Positions 24,979 to 37,023 of a DNA stretch of 64,000 bases are shown piece after piece. Positions within the stretch are counted from its first letter, which is position 1, and every line of letters begins with the position of its first letter. The position numbers and the translations under genes are program-made. The stretch covers positions 1,118,501 to 1,182,500 of the forward strand of contig CP136890.1 in NCBI GenBank assembly GCA_034359265.1, in the 5' to 3' direction. The stretch is from Canna indica. Lineage: Eukaryota; Streptophyta; Magnoliopsida; Zingiberales; Cannaceae. The notes beneath the pieces are model-generated. The model made no database searches. It saw nothing but the letters and a program-made list of their open reading frames with translations, and was not told the DNA's origin.

Positions 24979-25080
24979 ATTTATAGTAAGCAGAGGACGT
25001 GAGTTGGTGGAGGGAAAGAGAGCGTAGTGATGCATGCGAGAAACGTGGCAGGGAGTTGATTACGTACATGGCTACGTGGA
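24979..25080 (-). promoter_or_regulatory. Vic1 promoter: TATA, RY and ACGT elements
   Basis: On the - strand TATAAAT lies at 24985-24979, 37 bp before the start codon, so the 5' leader is very short. A CATGCA-type RY core is at 25031-25036, and ACGTG cores (CCACGT on the other strand) are at 25043-25047 and 25074-25078. RY plus ACGT elements are the usual binding sites of seed regulators (B3 and bZIP factors). The same set recurs upstream of Vic2. Confidence 0.6.
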
Positions 25081-26192
25081 GAGGAGGAAAGGATGAGGCA
25101 GCTTTTTAAATACAATTTGTATGTAGCCGGGCTCCATAGCAAATCGGGCTCACAAGTGAAACACAAATCTCAAAGTACTAAACATAAATCTCAAAATAAT
25201 TGCTTTGAGATTTGTGTTTCATTTGTGGAGCTGGGCTCCATGAAATTTTCTACGAAGCCCAGGCTCCGTGACAGTTATTTCCCAGCTTTTTTTTCATCTT
25301 TTAATTTTTAGTAGACTTGGAAATGGCGATCAACTTGTCCTTTGCATCTTTCCATTGTTTATTCACGAACACATAAAAAATTAGTACCTTTACCCTCATA
25401 GTTTGTCATATGACTATATGAGTACGCTTTCCATTTGTGAATGCATGCCTAAGTCCGAGAACATCACCATTAATTTACCATTAATACTTCTTAATTTATT
25501 AATTTTTAATTAATTTTTAATTAATTTTTAATTATTCTTTAATATTTATTTCAACAAAAAAATTGTCATAAATAAATAATATTGAGTTAATTAACAAATA
25601 AAGTATTTTTTGTTAATTTCATAAAATTTAATTTAATTTTTTTTGTCTAATTTCAAAATTCATGAATGATAATTACAAATGTGTCATTACTATTTACCCA
25701 ATAATTTACGCCGAAGAGCAATTTTTTCCCTGAACTTAGCAACGTTGACTATAATTAAGAATTTGCTGCAGTACATGTCGTAAAGAAATCTCAAGTCGAA
25801 AGTCAACTACCAGACATGCATAACTAATCCGAATCCAATAGCGTACGTAATACCCACAGCAATGCATGGTATCATGCACCGGTCATGTACTGCCACTCCG
25901 TACTCCGTTACCCTTAATTTCAAGCACATCGTCATCACTGATCCTTGAGGTATGTATATGTGTACATGGCAAGCAGGGGTAGGTATGGGAAAGAATCAAC
26001 AGGCTGCTTGTATTGCAAGTCACAGAAGCTACAATTAATTCAAGTAGAAAACCATGTTTAATTTAACATTGATGACGGCTTAACTAGAGCAAAGACTATG
26101 ATATATGATCAAGCAAGCATATAGAGATGAAGCTCATTTGAGTTGTGTGCAGCCTGCTACGGTATACTGCATGCGTTGACTCGTCATCAAGT
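25081..26192. other. Intergenic spacer between Vic1 and RLK-C
   Basis: No gene. A short imperfect inverted repeat at about 25120-25260 contains GGGCTCCATAG/CTGGGCTCCATG and AACACAAATCTCAAA/TTTGAGATTTGTGTT, able to fold back. AATTTTTAATT repeats lie near 25500-25535. W-box cores TTGAC (25745-25749) and GTCAA (25802-25806) lie about 390-450 bp before the RLK-C start. Confidence 0.45.
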
Positions 26193-29100
26193 ATGGCTTT
26201 CTGGTTCTTCGTCCTTGTGTCAGGGATGGATATCATCGTCTTCAATACAGTTCACGCCGAGCAGTTGCCTACTACTGAAGGTATTCCTCCAGCTTCATCT
26301 CGAGCTTAATTAATCATCTGCAGTAATTAGCTATATACCTTTTTCATATACTCGAACAAATCCATAATTAATTAGACTTCCAGCTATGCCTAATCGATTG
26401 ATTGTATTTGCAGAATTCATAAGCATCGACTGCGGCATCGCCAGCAATGCTAATTATTCGGACTCCGATACCTTAATAGAATACGTATCGGACGACCAGT
26501 TTATAGAGACAGGAGTCAACTTCAACCTCTCTTCATCGTCTTCATCCTATCGCGGACCGATAATTTACCAGACCTATTCATTTAGCTCGTATATAACACA
26601 GATGGTGACGCTGAGAAGCTTCCCCGATGCGTTAAGGAGTTGCTACGTTCTAAAACCGGTGACACGGTATAAGAAGTACACGGTGAGGGCACAATTTTTA
26701 TACGGAAACTACGACGGCAAGAACAGTTCGAGTATAATGTTCGATCTGCACATCGATGTGAATTTTTGGCAGACGGTAAACGTCACGGAATCTACAGCGT
26801 TGTATCTTTACGAAGTTATCGTGGTTGCTTTGGGGGATTCTGTATCAGTTTGCTTGATAAATACCGGTTCTGGTACTCCGTTTATATCGGTTCTGGAGTT
26901 GAGACCGTTGCAAGATGATATGTATCCTGCTGCAAATACCACGCAATATCTTGTTAATTTCTTCCGGCTAAACGTCGGCCCAGATTTAGGTAGTTCGCCG
27001 TTGAGGTAATGAAATTTGACTTTTTACCGATGTCTTTTACTTCGCGAGGTTAAGCGATTTGGTAGAAATGATTTCCTAATTATAGAACAAGAGTATGATT
27101 TATTTTGTTTAAGCTGGAACTTAAATCAGCCTGATGATTAAAGAAGTTAAATTAAGTCAAAATTTGATTTTTTAAGGGTTTTTATATGTTTTCTTAAAAA
27201 TTATAATTTGCCCTCTTCTTCTTCTTCGCGATTGATGGACGAACAGATATCCCGACGACCCCTACGACCGGATTTGGTGGTCATACACCCAGCCGAACTG
27301 GACCCAGATATCCACCACCAAAATGCTTAGCAACTCCCAGGGTTACGCCTTCGGTCCGCCGATGATCGTCATGCAGACCGCAGCCACGCCCGACAACTCC
27401 AGCGTAATGGAGTTCAACTGGACCTTCGCCGATGCTGAGGTCCCAAACAACGAGTTCTACGTCAACCTGTTCTTCGCCGAGTTCGAGTTCAGAACGTCGA
27501 GAACTTTCGACGTGTACCTCAACGGCCGCTTCTTTTACAGTGCACCCCAGAAGTATCTCTTGATCAGTATCCTATACTCGACCATCCCCCTGAATGCGAG
27601 TTCCCAGTACCTCTGGGCCCTCAATTCGACGGGCGTATCTCCTCTGCCTCCATTCATCAACGCCGGGGAGGCTTTCACGGCGATGCATCTCACGCAGGCG
27701 GCCACCGACTCCAGAGACGGTTCGCTTTCTTCCTTTTGAATGTGAATCTCCAAGCGTTTGCTAAACCCCCATGTATTCATGTGGACGATTGGTTTCTTTT
27801 CGTGTTGGGTGTATATTGATTTCATTTTGGTGGATCACATTGCACGAAAGGTGTTCGAGAAAACTTCTATTCCTTACCGCGCGCATTTTACTGAAAGTTA
27901 TTAATTTGTTTGCCTGCCCTTTTTCTGAGCATTCTGATTTCTCCATCTTGCATGCTTTGATGAGACTAGGTCGTGCCTGCATCATTTTGAGGTCATTTTA
28001 TAAATGCAACTGTATAAGGAATGTAATTTTCGTCACGAGTGTTCTAGACCAAGCATCCTTCAACAGCAAATACTTAAAAGTTGCAGTATGTTGCTTGTAT
28101 TCTAGTTTTAATTGAATGCATAACTCTAAGTAGTTCTTGTATGTTTTAGGTGTATCCTTACCAGTTGACTGATCGACTGACCATTCAAAATGAATCTGCT
28201 GGCAAAATATCGGAATTTCATATTGGATGCATTCTAACTTAGTAGAATGCACAATTAGATATATTCTGTAGGTGTCCTCAGTCATTACATAGTGTCTGAA
28301 AAGTGAGTTCAGATCACAATGTCAGATTACTGAGTTCCTGTCATTTTTGTTCTCTGCCACTACTCAAAGTTCTTCTTTTAGGGTTTTCTTTATCTGTTTG
28401 ATTAAAACCTATAATATGCCATCATTTAATATAAGACATGAAGTTGATGCATCTGCTTAACAGTACATGCTGAAGAAAGATAGATAGGCAACATGTACAA
28501 ACGATTACAAGATAAATGTGTTTTGCAACACTTGAAACACGAAGCACACATATTAAAGTATGATAATGCATTATTGGATCATTGAACCTTCTCCTTTTTC
28601 TATTTTATTTCATTTCTCATGTTTTACTACTACTTTATATTTTTAAATTACATTTTGGTGATTGTTCTATTAAAAACAAGTAATATCATAGTGATTTCCA
28701 ATATTTGATCATTTTGGAAAGCAGTTGATGCCATTAATGTCATCAAGAAGCAATATCAAGTGTGGAGAAATTGGATGGGTGATCCATGTGCTCCAAAACA
28801 ATACCATTGGAATGGCTTAAATTGTAGCTATGGGACCATATTAAGGATCACAACTTTGTAAGTTTTCAATTTTCTTTCTAACGTAATGGTGGTGAAATTT
28901 GTCTATTGTTCGTCACATGTATGACTCGATGATTGAAACAATTATTCTGCAGAAACATGTCTTCAAGTGCATTATCTGGTGTTATATCCTCATCTTTTGC
29001 TAACCTCACAAATATAAAGTACCTGTAAGTGCCACTATCTACATTATTTAACTTTTAGTTTGCTCTTTGTTGTTCATTTTTGGTTTGATGATAAAAGGTT

Positions 29101-32100
29101 TGTGATGAGTGTTAAATCACCCAAAACTTATATGTAATTTATTTGGTTTGCAATGCAATTCACTGATTAAGAACTTTCCAGTAAAGGAAGGTTCCAAGAA
29201 ATTATTCATCACTTAAATTATGCATCATGCCTTTAGGATTATAGCATCAGTGCATCAGCTAATCTTCAAGGGGCCAAACTTTTCTTGTCCTAGTTCAAGA
29301 GTTTCAACTTACTAATCTTCAATCAGATCAAAGATAATGATGTCAGTTGCACTGGAAATGAAATACCCTATCCCTCATAAGTATCACACAATGGCCACCA
29401 GGTTCAGATGCACAAGGAGAGTGTGACGCTGTGGTGAATATCCGAGCTAAACTATTTCAAGTTAACATGCACTGTAAAATGATGTGCAGCTTGACTATGA
29501 GGCACCTTCATCATGAGCATGCTGGGACACCTCATTTATCCAGATTGAGAAGGAATTTATAGTATTTGTAAACTCAACTGATTCATGTATAGCCAAGTAT
29601 GTCTCATCTGCAATTATGATCAGAACGTTACTTTGCCTTTAAAGGAGATCTTGTCATAAACAGGAACACTAATGTATTACTTTGCAAGTAGGAAATATTT
29701 AATTCTACTTGATTTTTATTGCAATTGTCATGTTGAATGTGCTAAACCCATGAATTTCCTCCCATATCTTGCTAATGAAATGCATAGTATGAAGATGAAA
29801 AATGGATATTTGTAACTTTTTGGCTTTGGTAAAATTCTGTGACTACAAAAGAACAGTAGATCATCTATGCCTATTAAACACAGCCATCTATCCTGGCATA
29901 CTATAAATTGAGTTAGTCACTTCTAGGTCGTTGGAGCTATCACTTGTTTGTTCTTCAATAATGTTTTGGTTATCTTCCCACTGACATTATGGAAATCAGT
30001 AATTACTTACATATGTGTCCTTCAATTTCAGCGATTTGTCTCACAACAACCTAACCGGATCAATACCTGATGCTCTAGGAACATTGTTATCGCTTCAAGT
30101 CTTGTAAGGATTGATAACATTGCTGTGAAACTCTTGATTAGAGAAGAACCAATGACCTAACTGTTTCTGTTTGTGTCTTTTTGCAGGGTTTTGACAGGCA
30201 ACAACCTTACTGGGATGGTTCCTGACTCTCTACTTGAAAGATCACAAAAAGGGCAATTGACAATAAGGTTTGTTTTTCCTGCAGATCTTATGATGTTCCA
30301 ACAACATCCTTGATGTTCTCCATCTCTTTGAACTGCCATGCTCTAAGCTGAAAGGGCTTTTCATCTCAGATTATTCCTAAAGATGAAGGAACCTATTTAA
30401 TACTGGTTACTCATTCATACTGAAATGTTTGTGGGCTTGCATTCTAAGTACATGCGCAATTTAGCTGGTGAAAATTTCTTTGATTGATTGATGCATTCAT
30501 TTTAGCATTGAATAATAGATAATCAGATGTTCAGGAACTAATCCTTCCATTTCAAACTGAAGTGGAGGTATTACTCTTTGCATCCACTAAAGTGGGGTTT
30601 GAATTTTGGATATACTGTTGAAATAGCATTACCTAGATTTTGCATAATACTTACCAGTTTTGCACCTGCAGTAGTCTGTAGTAGAATGGCCGTGCTCAAC
30701 TAACTACAAAAAAGGGTAGGATCAGAAATCCATGATAGTGACAGTAAATATGTAAGGCTATTTTCAAAACTTTTGTTGAATATTACTAACAGAAGAGGAG
30801 TAATAATCTTTTTGGACTTGGCTGCAAATTGGCTCTAGAAGCAGCAATTTGTAGACTTTCATATTTGTGCAAGGTTAGAAACAAAATGCTTGGGGACTTA
30901 CTGCTAGTATCTATACTACTATAATTTCTGCATTTTGTTTCTTTCCTGATCTCCACACTGCAATCTACTTCAGTGGTCATAGATTCCTTAGTTATCTTTA
31001 AATCGAACATACATTACTTAGTTATATACATACTAACATCAAATTATCAAACCTAATGCAGATATGATGGAAATCCGTATCTATGTACAAAAGGAGCTGC
31101 ATGTAAAGCTAAGAAGAGTGGAATATCTACTACTGTGATTCTTTGTGTAGTTGCTGCAGTGCTGGTAGTACTGCTTGTGGTTCTTTTCATAGTATGGAGA
31201 ATAAAAAAGTCTCCAGGTAAATGTTCCTTTGCCGCAAGTCATATCTTATGTTTAAGTGTCATTCATGTTCAACTAAAATATTACTTGATACCTTCTATGG
31301 TTTTCCTTCTGTATAAAGGACTTACACAAAGCACCAATGATAGACCAGTGATTGATTGCTTCCCAAAACTGGTACTAGGGCATCAAAGTAATCTGTTGCA
31401 GTTTGAGAACCGACGGTTCACATACAAAGAGCTAGAGAAAAGAACTAGCAAATTTACAAATGTGCTTGGTAAAGGTGGATTTGGTAATGTCTTCCTAGGC
31501 TGTTTAGAAGATGGTACTCAAGTTGCTGTCAAGATGCGATCACAATCATCATCCCAAGGCACTAAGGAGTTTTTAGCTGAGGTAATCAGATCAACCCTAG
31601 TTTGTGATATTTCAGTTTGGCTTCAAATTACTTGTACTGTTTTGAGGAACTAACAGTAGTACTCTTATGAGATCAGTTAACAAAATGTTGGAAATAGATT
31701 GTTGTTGTCCTTGACTATATTGCTAAATCAGTTGTTGTTGAAGAAAATATTTCCTTTAGAGATGTACCAGTCAATGCATGTGATGCCATTACATTATTTA
31801 CATAGTAGTATGTCATAACTCTAGATATTTTCTTGATCTATTAGTGATATTCATCAGTACTTCTATGATATAAGAAAATGGATTTATCTCCCTCATTTTT
31901 TTGGACATATAGCACCCTGTTTGCACATAGTTGAGTTAGTACTTAGTACTATTCTTAAATTCTGCATTTAGAGACTCTGGTTTTATTACAGGCCCAGCAC
32001 TTGACAAAGATTCATCATAAGAACCTTGTTTCTTTGGTTGGCTACTGCATGGACAGAGATCATCTGGCACTTGTATATGAGTTCATGTCAGGAGGAACAC

Positions 32101-33953
32101 TACAAGACCGTCTTAGAGGTTCTGAATCATGCATTTTACTTTTCAATTTTAAATCTTGAAACTAGCTGACTTGCGAAAAAACCTCTTTTCATATTTTTTT
32201 TTGGGTAATAATCACAAATTATCACAAATTATCAGAACCTGTTATGGTAAATGATACAATCTGTGTAGTTTATTTTTCACGATTTTTCTCTTTGCAACAA
32301 GATAAGCAAGTTGGTTTTACCATGTTTCCCTACTGTGTTTCTGATGTTTGATGATAAATTTGATATTTAGTTCATACTTAGCCATGGTTTATCTTGTGGC
32401 GAAATCAGAAAAATAGAATGTTGCTGTAGTAAATTTCATTTGGAGGTACAAGTTTTCTTTATTATGATCATATTTTGTATATTGCATGTATATATTTTTG
32501 CTAATTTAGTTCCTGGTGGGCCCATTGCTCTCCAGCTTTCCTCAAAAAGAATGTTGCTGCAGTGTATTAACCAGAGAGTACCGAACTATGCAATATTTTA
32601 CTTGTGACATTGACATCGGAGATCGAGATCTTCTGAAATCCTACGTATCTTTTTGTTCTAAAATTGTTGAATATAAAATTTTAATCTTGGGAGGCTTCTT
32701 GGTTGAAGTAATGTAGCAGTATTTAAACTTCAAAGTTAAATCTATTAAAGTACCCGAGAAGGAAATGCTATGATAAGTGGAAATTTTGACCAATAGAAAT
32801 TGACTATGTGACTTTAATTAGGATCATATTGTTATTACATTCTCATCATACTCATTGTTGAAGAAATTTGTGCAAGTTATAAACTTAAGTGCTATGCCTG
32901 TGCAAGTTATTCAAATCTTTTTGATGTTTGGATAACTTGAAGGAGCCTAACAAAGTGTCCTGTGAATCTATTGTTGCTAAATTAATTGTCTATCAACAGA
33001 AAAAGCTGGCGATGTTAGTATATTGAGTTGGGAACAGCGTCTTCATATTTCTGTGGATGCTGCACAAGGTTTGGCAGTAATACATATACCCTATCGTTCC
33101 CGGTTTATTTGTAAGGCTTTTTGTTCTTTATGTGTCCCAATGTCACACAGGACTGGAGTATTTGCACAAGGGATGCAAACCGCCACTTATTCATAGAGAT
33201 GTGAAGAGTTCAAACATCCTGTTGGGTGAAAGTCTAGAGGCCAAAATAGCAGATTTTGGGTTGTCAAGAGCTTTTGATCAGAAACGCAGTCATGTATCAA
33301 CTACAGTAGTCGGTACCCCGGGGTATCTTGATCCAGAGTATGTCATTATTGCTAATTCCCATATTTCCTACATAGATAAATAGCTTGATGTTTGTAGATA
33401 AACTTAACACCAAAAAGAAGAATGTAAATGAGAAATAAGTGATGTCTATGTTTGTGTTATAATTTGGCAATGTTTTTTTCTCTTATTTAGGTACTATTCT
33501 TCCTTCCAACTTAGCGAGAAGAGCGATGTCTATAGTTTCGGCGTGGTTCTTCTTGAACTGATCACAGGCCGACCTTCTATTTTTGTGACTGACAAGCAAA
33601 GTGCCAGTTTAGTTGTATGGGTGAACCGACGGCTGGCCAGTGGGTATATTGAGGATATTGTTGATGCAAGGCTGCAAAGACAGCATGATGTGAATTCCAT
33701 TTGGAGGGCTGCTGATGTAGCATTAAGATGCACCGAGCTTGCTGCCCACAAGAGGCCGGCTATGGCGGATGTGGTGTTGGAGCTCAAAGAGAGCTTGGCA
33801 TTAGAGATTGGTTATCGCAAGTCTGAGATCCCTTCCGCAAGCAACAACAGTACATATGCAAGAGGTACTGAAATAAGCCACACTAATGATACTAGTTCAA
33901 CTATTTTGCTTGAATTAGAACATATTTCCAGTTTTACTCCTTCATTCAGGTAA
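26193..33953 (+). CDS. RLK-C: malectin-like LRR receptor kinase (LRR-I), 924 aa
   Basis: Intact 13-exon gene and duplicate of RLK-B: 26193-26280, 26414-27005, 27247-27719, 28725-28857, 28953-29024, 30032-30103, 30187-30267, 31062-31216, 31319-31581, 31992-32118, 33000-33068, 33151-33337, 33491-33953. These sum to 2775 nt. Signal peptide; malectin-like domain to about residue 384 ([31 protein letters not shown]); NWMGDPCAP; LRRs at about 429-503; one transmembrane helix at about 520-545; juxtamembrane; then kinase with [24 protein letters not shown] and [10 protein letters not shown]. From exon 9 on it is nearly identical to RLK-B, including the tail SSFTPSFR. The first two thirds are more diverged, which suggests recent conversion or duplication of the 3' part. 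All donors I placed are GT. Its 3' end faces Vic2 exactly as RLK-B faces Vic1. Confidence 0.92.
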
Positions 33954-34358
33954 TTATGCATGTATGTGTCGGATAATGAAAATACATATATATACAAAAT
34001 ATATCCAAGTTATTGCTAAAACTAGCAAATATTAATTTCTGGTGATAATTTTCCTTTATCCGAAAATTTTGGATTGGATCAATTGGGTAAATTTATGCTC
34101 TCATTATTTATCTAATCTACCATTAATGAATTGGGTAATTAAATTTGAGTTCGATCGATACTGGACAGTAATTAACTGGACAACGACGAAATATTCAGGA
34201 TATTAGTTCTTCAACGACATTGTTTTATTTGCTTGCCTGCATTTACACCACGCAGATCGATCTTCATCAAACCAAAAACGTCGCGACTTTATTTATATCG
34301 ATATCACGCATGCATGCATGCATGCAAGTTCAGCGAGCAGGCTTCTCTCTCTACAAGT
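33954..34358. other. Convergent spacer between RLK-C and Vic2
   Basis: About 405 bp, nearly identical to 22336-22736. One difference is the CATG microrepeat at about 34310, which is one unit longer here. Holds the two facing 3' untranslated regions; no further gene. Confidence 0.5.
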
Positions 34359-36396
34359 TTACATAAAAGCCGCGGCGAAGTCGAGCATTGGTAGAACTGG
34401 GCGGCGGCGGCCGTGATCTCGCTCCTCCGGGCCGGCCACAATAACCTGCTCCTTTTGCTCTTGGAACACCTCGTCCACCTCCCTCGCCGGCATGCCGAAC
34501 GCCAACTCCTTCGCCGCTCTGTCCATATTGTTGAAGACGTTGTTCTTCCCAGCGAGGAAGTTCCTCTCGTTCCTCTCGGCGTTGATCTCAAAGCAGACGG
34601 CCTCAAAGTTCTCGCTGCCGGACGCGACGGTCACCGCCGGGTGGCCCGGAGGGATGACGAGCACCTTGCCGGTGGACATCTCGGAGCGGATCTTTTGATA
34701 GGACTGGCGACGACCCTGCTCTTCTTCTTGCTGTTCGCCGCCGCTCTCGCGTTGCTCCGACAAGTGAGGGCATACCATCTCGAAGTAGGCTTCTCCTTTC
34801 ACTGGCACGGCGATCTTGATCGACCTTGTGTTGAAGAAGGGCGCAATCATAGAACCCTAAACAAAACGCACGTTAATATAAGTACTTCATTGACGATGGA
34901 ATTAACGGCGGTGATGATCGATGATATGCGAGGTAGAATTAATGTCGTACACTACTGAGGTTGGCGTAGGAGACTCGGATATCGAGCTGCTTCAGCGGCG
35001 AGTAGTCATGGCCGTCGGCCTCGTGCATCTGCCCGCGCCGGCTCGAGTGGCTCGGGCGCTTCCTGAGGATGTTGAAGGTTCCCTCGGATTCCGATCCTCC
35101 AAATGGCCACTGGTGGCCTTCCGAACTTTGGCGGCTCAGCTCGCGGATCTGCTCCTCCGACGCCTGCATTATTTTCTTCTGATTCCTGAAGAGCTTCTGC
35201 AGCCGATCACTACGTGTCTGCAACATAGATAGCTAACATCAGTACGTATCTAGCTTCAAATGGATACGATCAAATTAAGTTGCATTTATAGAAATGAGTA
35301 CGTTAAAGGCAGCCTCGAGGATCTCATCGCTGAAACTTGATAAGGGCGACTGATCTCGTGGTCCAGTTCCATAGAAAACCTGCGAAATTATAAACAGTCG
35401 AGTTATGAATTATATACACAACATTATTCGATGATCGAGGTGCAAAAAAAGAAGAATAGCAATTTGCCTCGAAGCGGCCAGGAGTAGAAACAGGGTTGAT
35501 GAGCTTGATCAAGACAAGCTTATCATTGCTGTCCTTGTTGACAAAGTACACGATAGATCCTGCAGGCACGTATAGAATATCGCCCCGTTGGAGATTGTGC
35601 GTTTCCTTCTTATCATGGCGTATTGTTGTTATGGCTCCGCAACCTGAAGACTCGAATGTTAATTTGCTTGAAGTTTACGTGCATGGAAGAAATTAATTGG
35701 TAGTATGATCGATGTGAGTGTACCTTGTGCAGCGAAGTAAAGGACGTCGGCATCCAAGTGATGGGGCGCGAAGAATGCATGAGGTTTTGCTTCAGCGATG
35801 GCGACGCGGTAGTTGGCGATCCCCAGCAGTAGTTTGGACTTCTCGAGGAAGTTTTGAAGGATTCTGACTCGGCCGTGCTCCGACCTCACCTGCTCGTAGA
35901 AGCTCTCCCTATCGAAAAGGTAAGGGTTGTTGTCGGCGCCCTCACTCTGTTTTCGACTCTGCTGCTCTCGTTCTTGCTCTTGCTCTTGCTCTCGCTTTCG
36001 GCCAGGGTTGCCGTGACGGCGGTGCTCCCTTCGCTCCTCCTCGTACTGAGCCTCGCACCGGCTCTCGCACTGACGGCGTTGCTGCTCGTCATGGCGCTGG
36101 CGGACGCACTGCTGCTTGCACTCCTCGTACTGCCGCCGCGCGGGGTCTCTGCTGCCTACGGCGGCATCGCGGCCCTGCTCGCGCCGCTCTTGTTGGTACT
36201 GTTCCTCGCAGCGACGCTCGCACTGAAGCCTCAGCTGTTGACCGCGCTGCTGCTGCTGGCATTGCTGCCTGCATTGCTGCAGCCGCTGCTCAGGATCCGG
36301 CCGGTTGTCTACGTCGAAGTCCTGGTGGCATAGAGTGAAGCTAAAGGAAAGGACGAGGACGGTGAGGAAAAGAAGCAAAGCTTTGAGTTTATCCAT
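34359..36396 (-). CDS. Vic2: vicilin-like 7S seed globulin with two Cys-rich modules, 563 aa
   Basis: Duplicate of Vic1. Exons on the - strand: 36396-35724, 35643-35468, 35379-35302, 35217-34951, 34856-34359, summing to 1692 nt. The start opens MDKLKALLLFL (signal peptide). Only two C-x3-C-x12-C-x3-C modules are present: compared with Vic1, a 51-residue block running from one DPEQR to the next is missing, and small indels in the Glu/Gln tract make the total exon-1 difference 156 nt. Both cupin barrels remain, and exons 2-5 have the same lengths as in Vic1. Intron 2 has lost the GT donor: the Vic1 sequence GAG/GTAATTAAATTG reads GAG/GCAAATTG here, so splicing would need a GC donor or would fail and truncate the protein inside the first cupin. 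Expression is therefore less certain than for Vic1. Confidence 0.85.
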
Positions 36397-36457
36397 GGTG
36401 GAGGGTTGGAGAAACTTGTCCTTGGTCGGATGAGATCGAGAGAGCAAGGCGGGTTAG

Positions 36458-36560
36458 ATTTATAGGAAACAGAGGAGGTGAGTTGGTGGAGGGGGAGAGA
36501 GCGTAGTGATGCATGCGTGAAACGTGGCAGGGAGAGTTGATTACGTGCATGGCTACGTGG
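36458..36560 (-). promoter_or_regulatory. Vic2 promoter: TATA, RY and ACGT elements
   Basis: TATAAAT at 36464-36458, an RY core (TGCATG) at 36510-36515, and ACGTG cores at 36522-36526, 36543-36547 and 36555-36559. Order and spacing match the Vic1 promoter, so the seed-type control region was duplicated with the gene. The TATA box is 62 bp from the start codon, against 37 bp in Vic1. Confidence 0.6.
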
Positions 36561-36599
36561 AGAGGAGGAATGGATCGAGCACAACACATCCTTTGTCTC

Positions 36600-36979
36600 G
36601 TGCTTTGCGTCACTTTTGATCTACAAATTGCAATTCTGCATCACGGACAAAATTACCGTGGAATCTAACTATATAGAAATTCTACGACGCCTCGCGATTA
36701 TAAATATCGAATGAATCAAATTCACCCATGAGGAGCACAGACTCAACCCGAGAGGGCCCGTGCTTGGCTTGATCAAAAATGTTTTGGGCTAGGCCAAGCC
36801 CGGCATGGTTGTGCCCGACGGGCAAGCTGGATTCGTCCCCTTGGGCTTGGGCACACCTCACGGCTCATGTACGCATATCAAGCTTGGCACAGCCGGGAGG
36901 TCTACACTAGCTCCGGCCTAGCACCATATTATTAGTCCACACAACACAAATAGATGATTTATATTTTTTTAAAATTTTC

Positions 36980-37023
<44 letters not shown>

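Noticed and set aside
22336..36396. A functional immune module linking receptor kinases and antimicrobial vicilins
   Set aside because: Promoter types differ (W-box versus seed RY/ACGT) and the arrangement is explained by one block duplication; nothing in the sequence shows cooperation.
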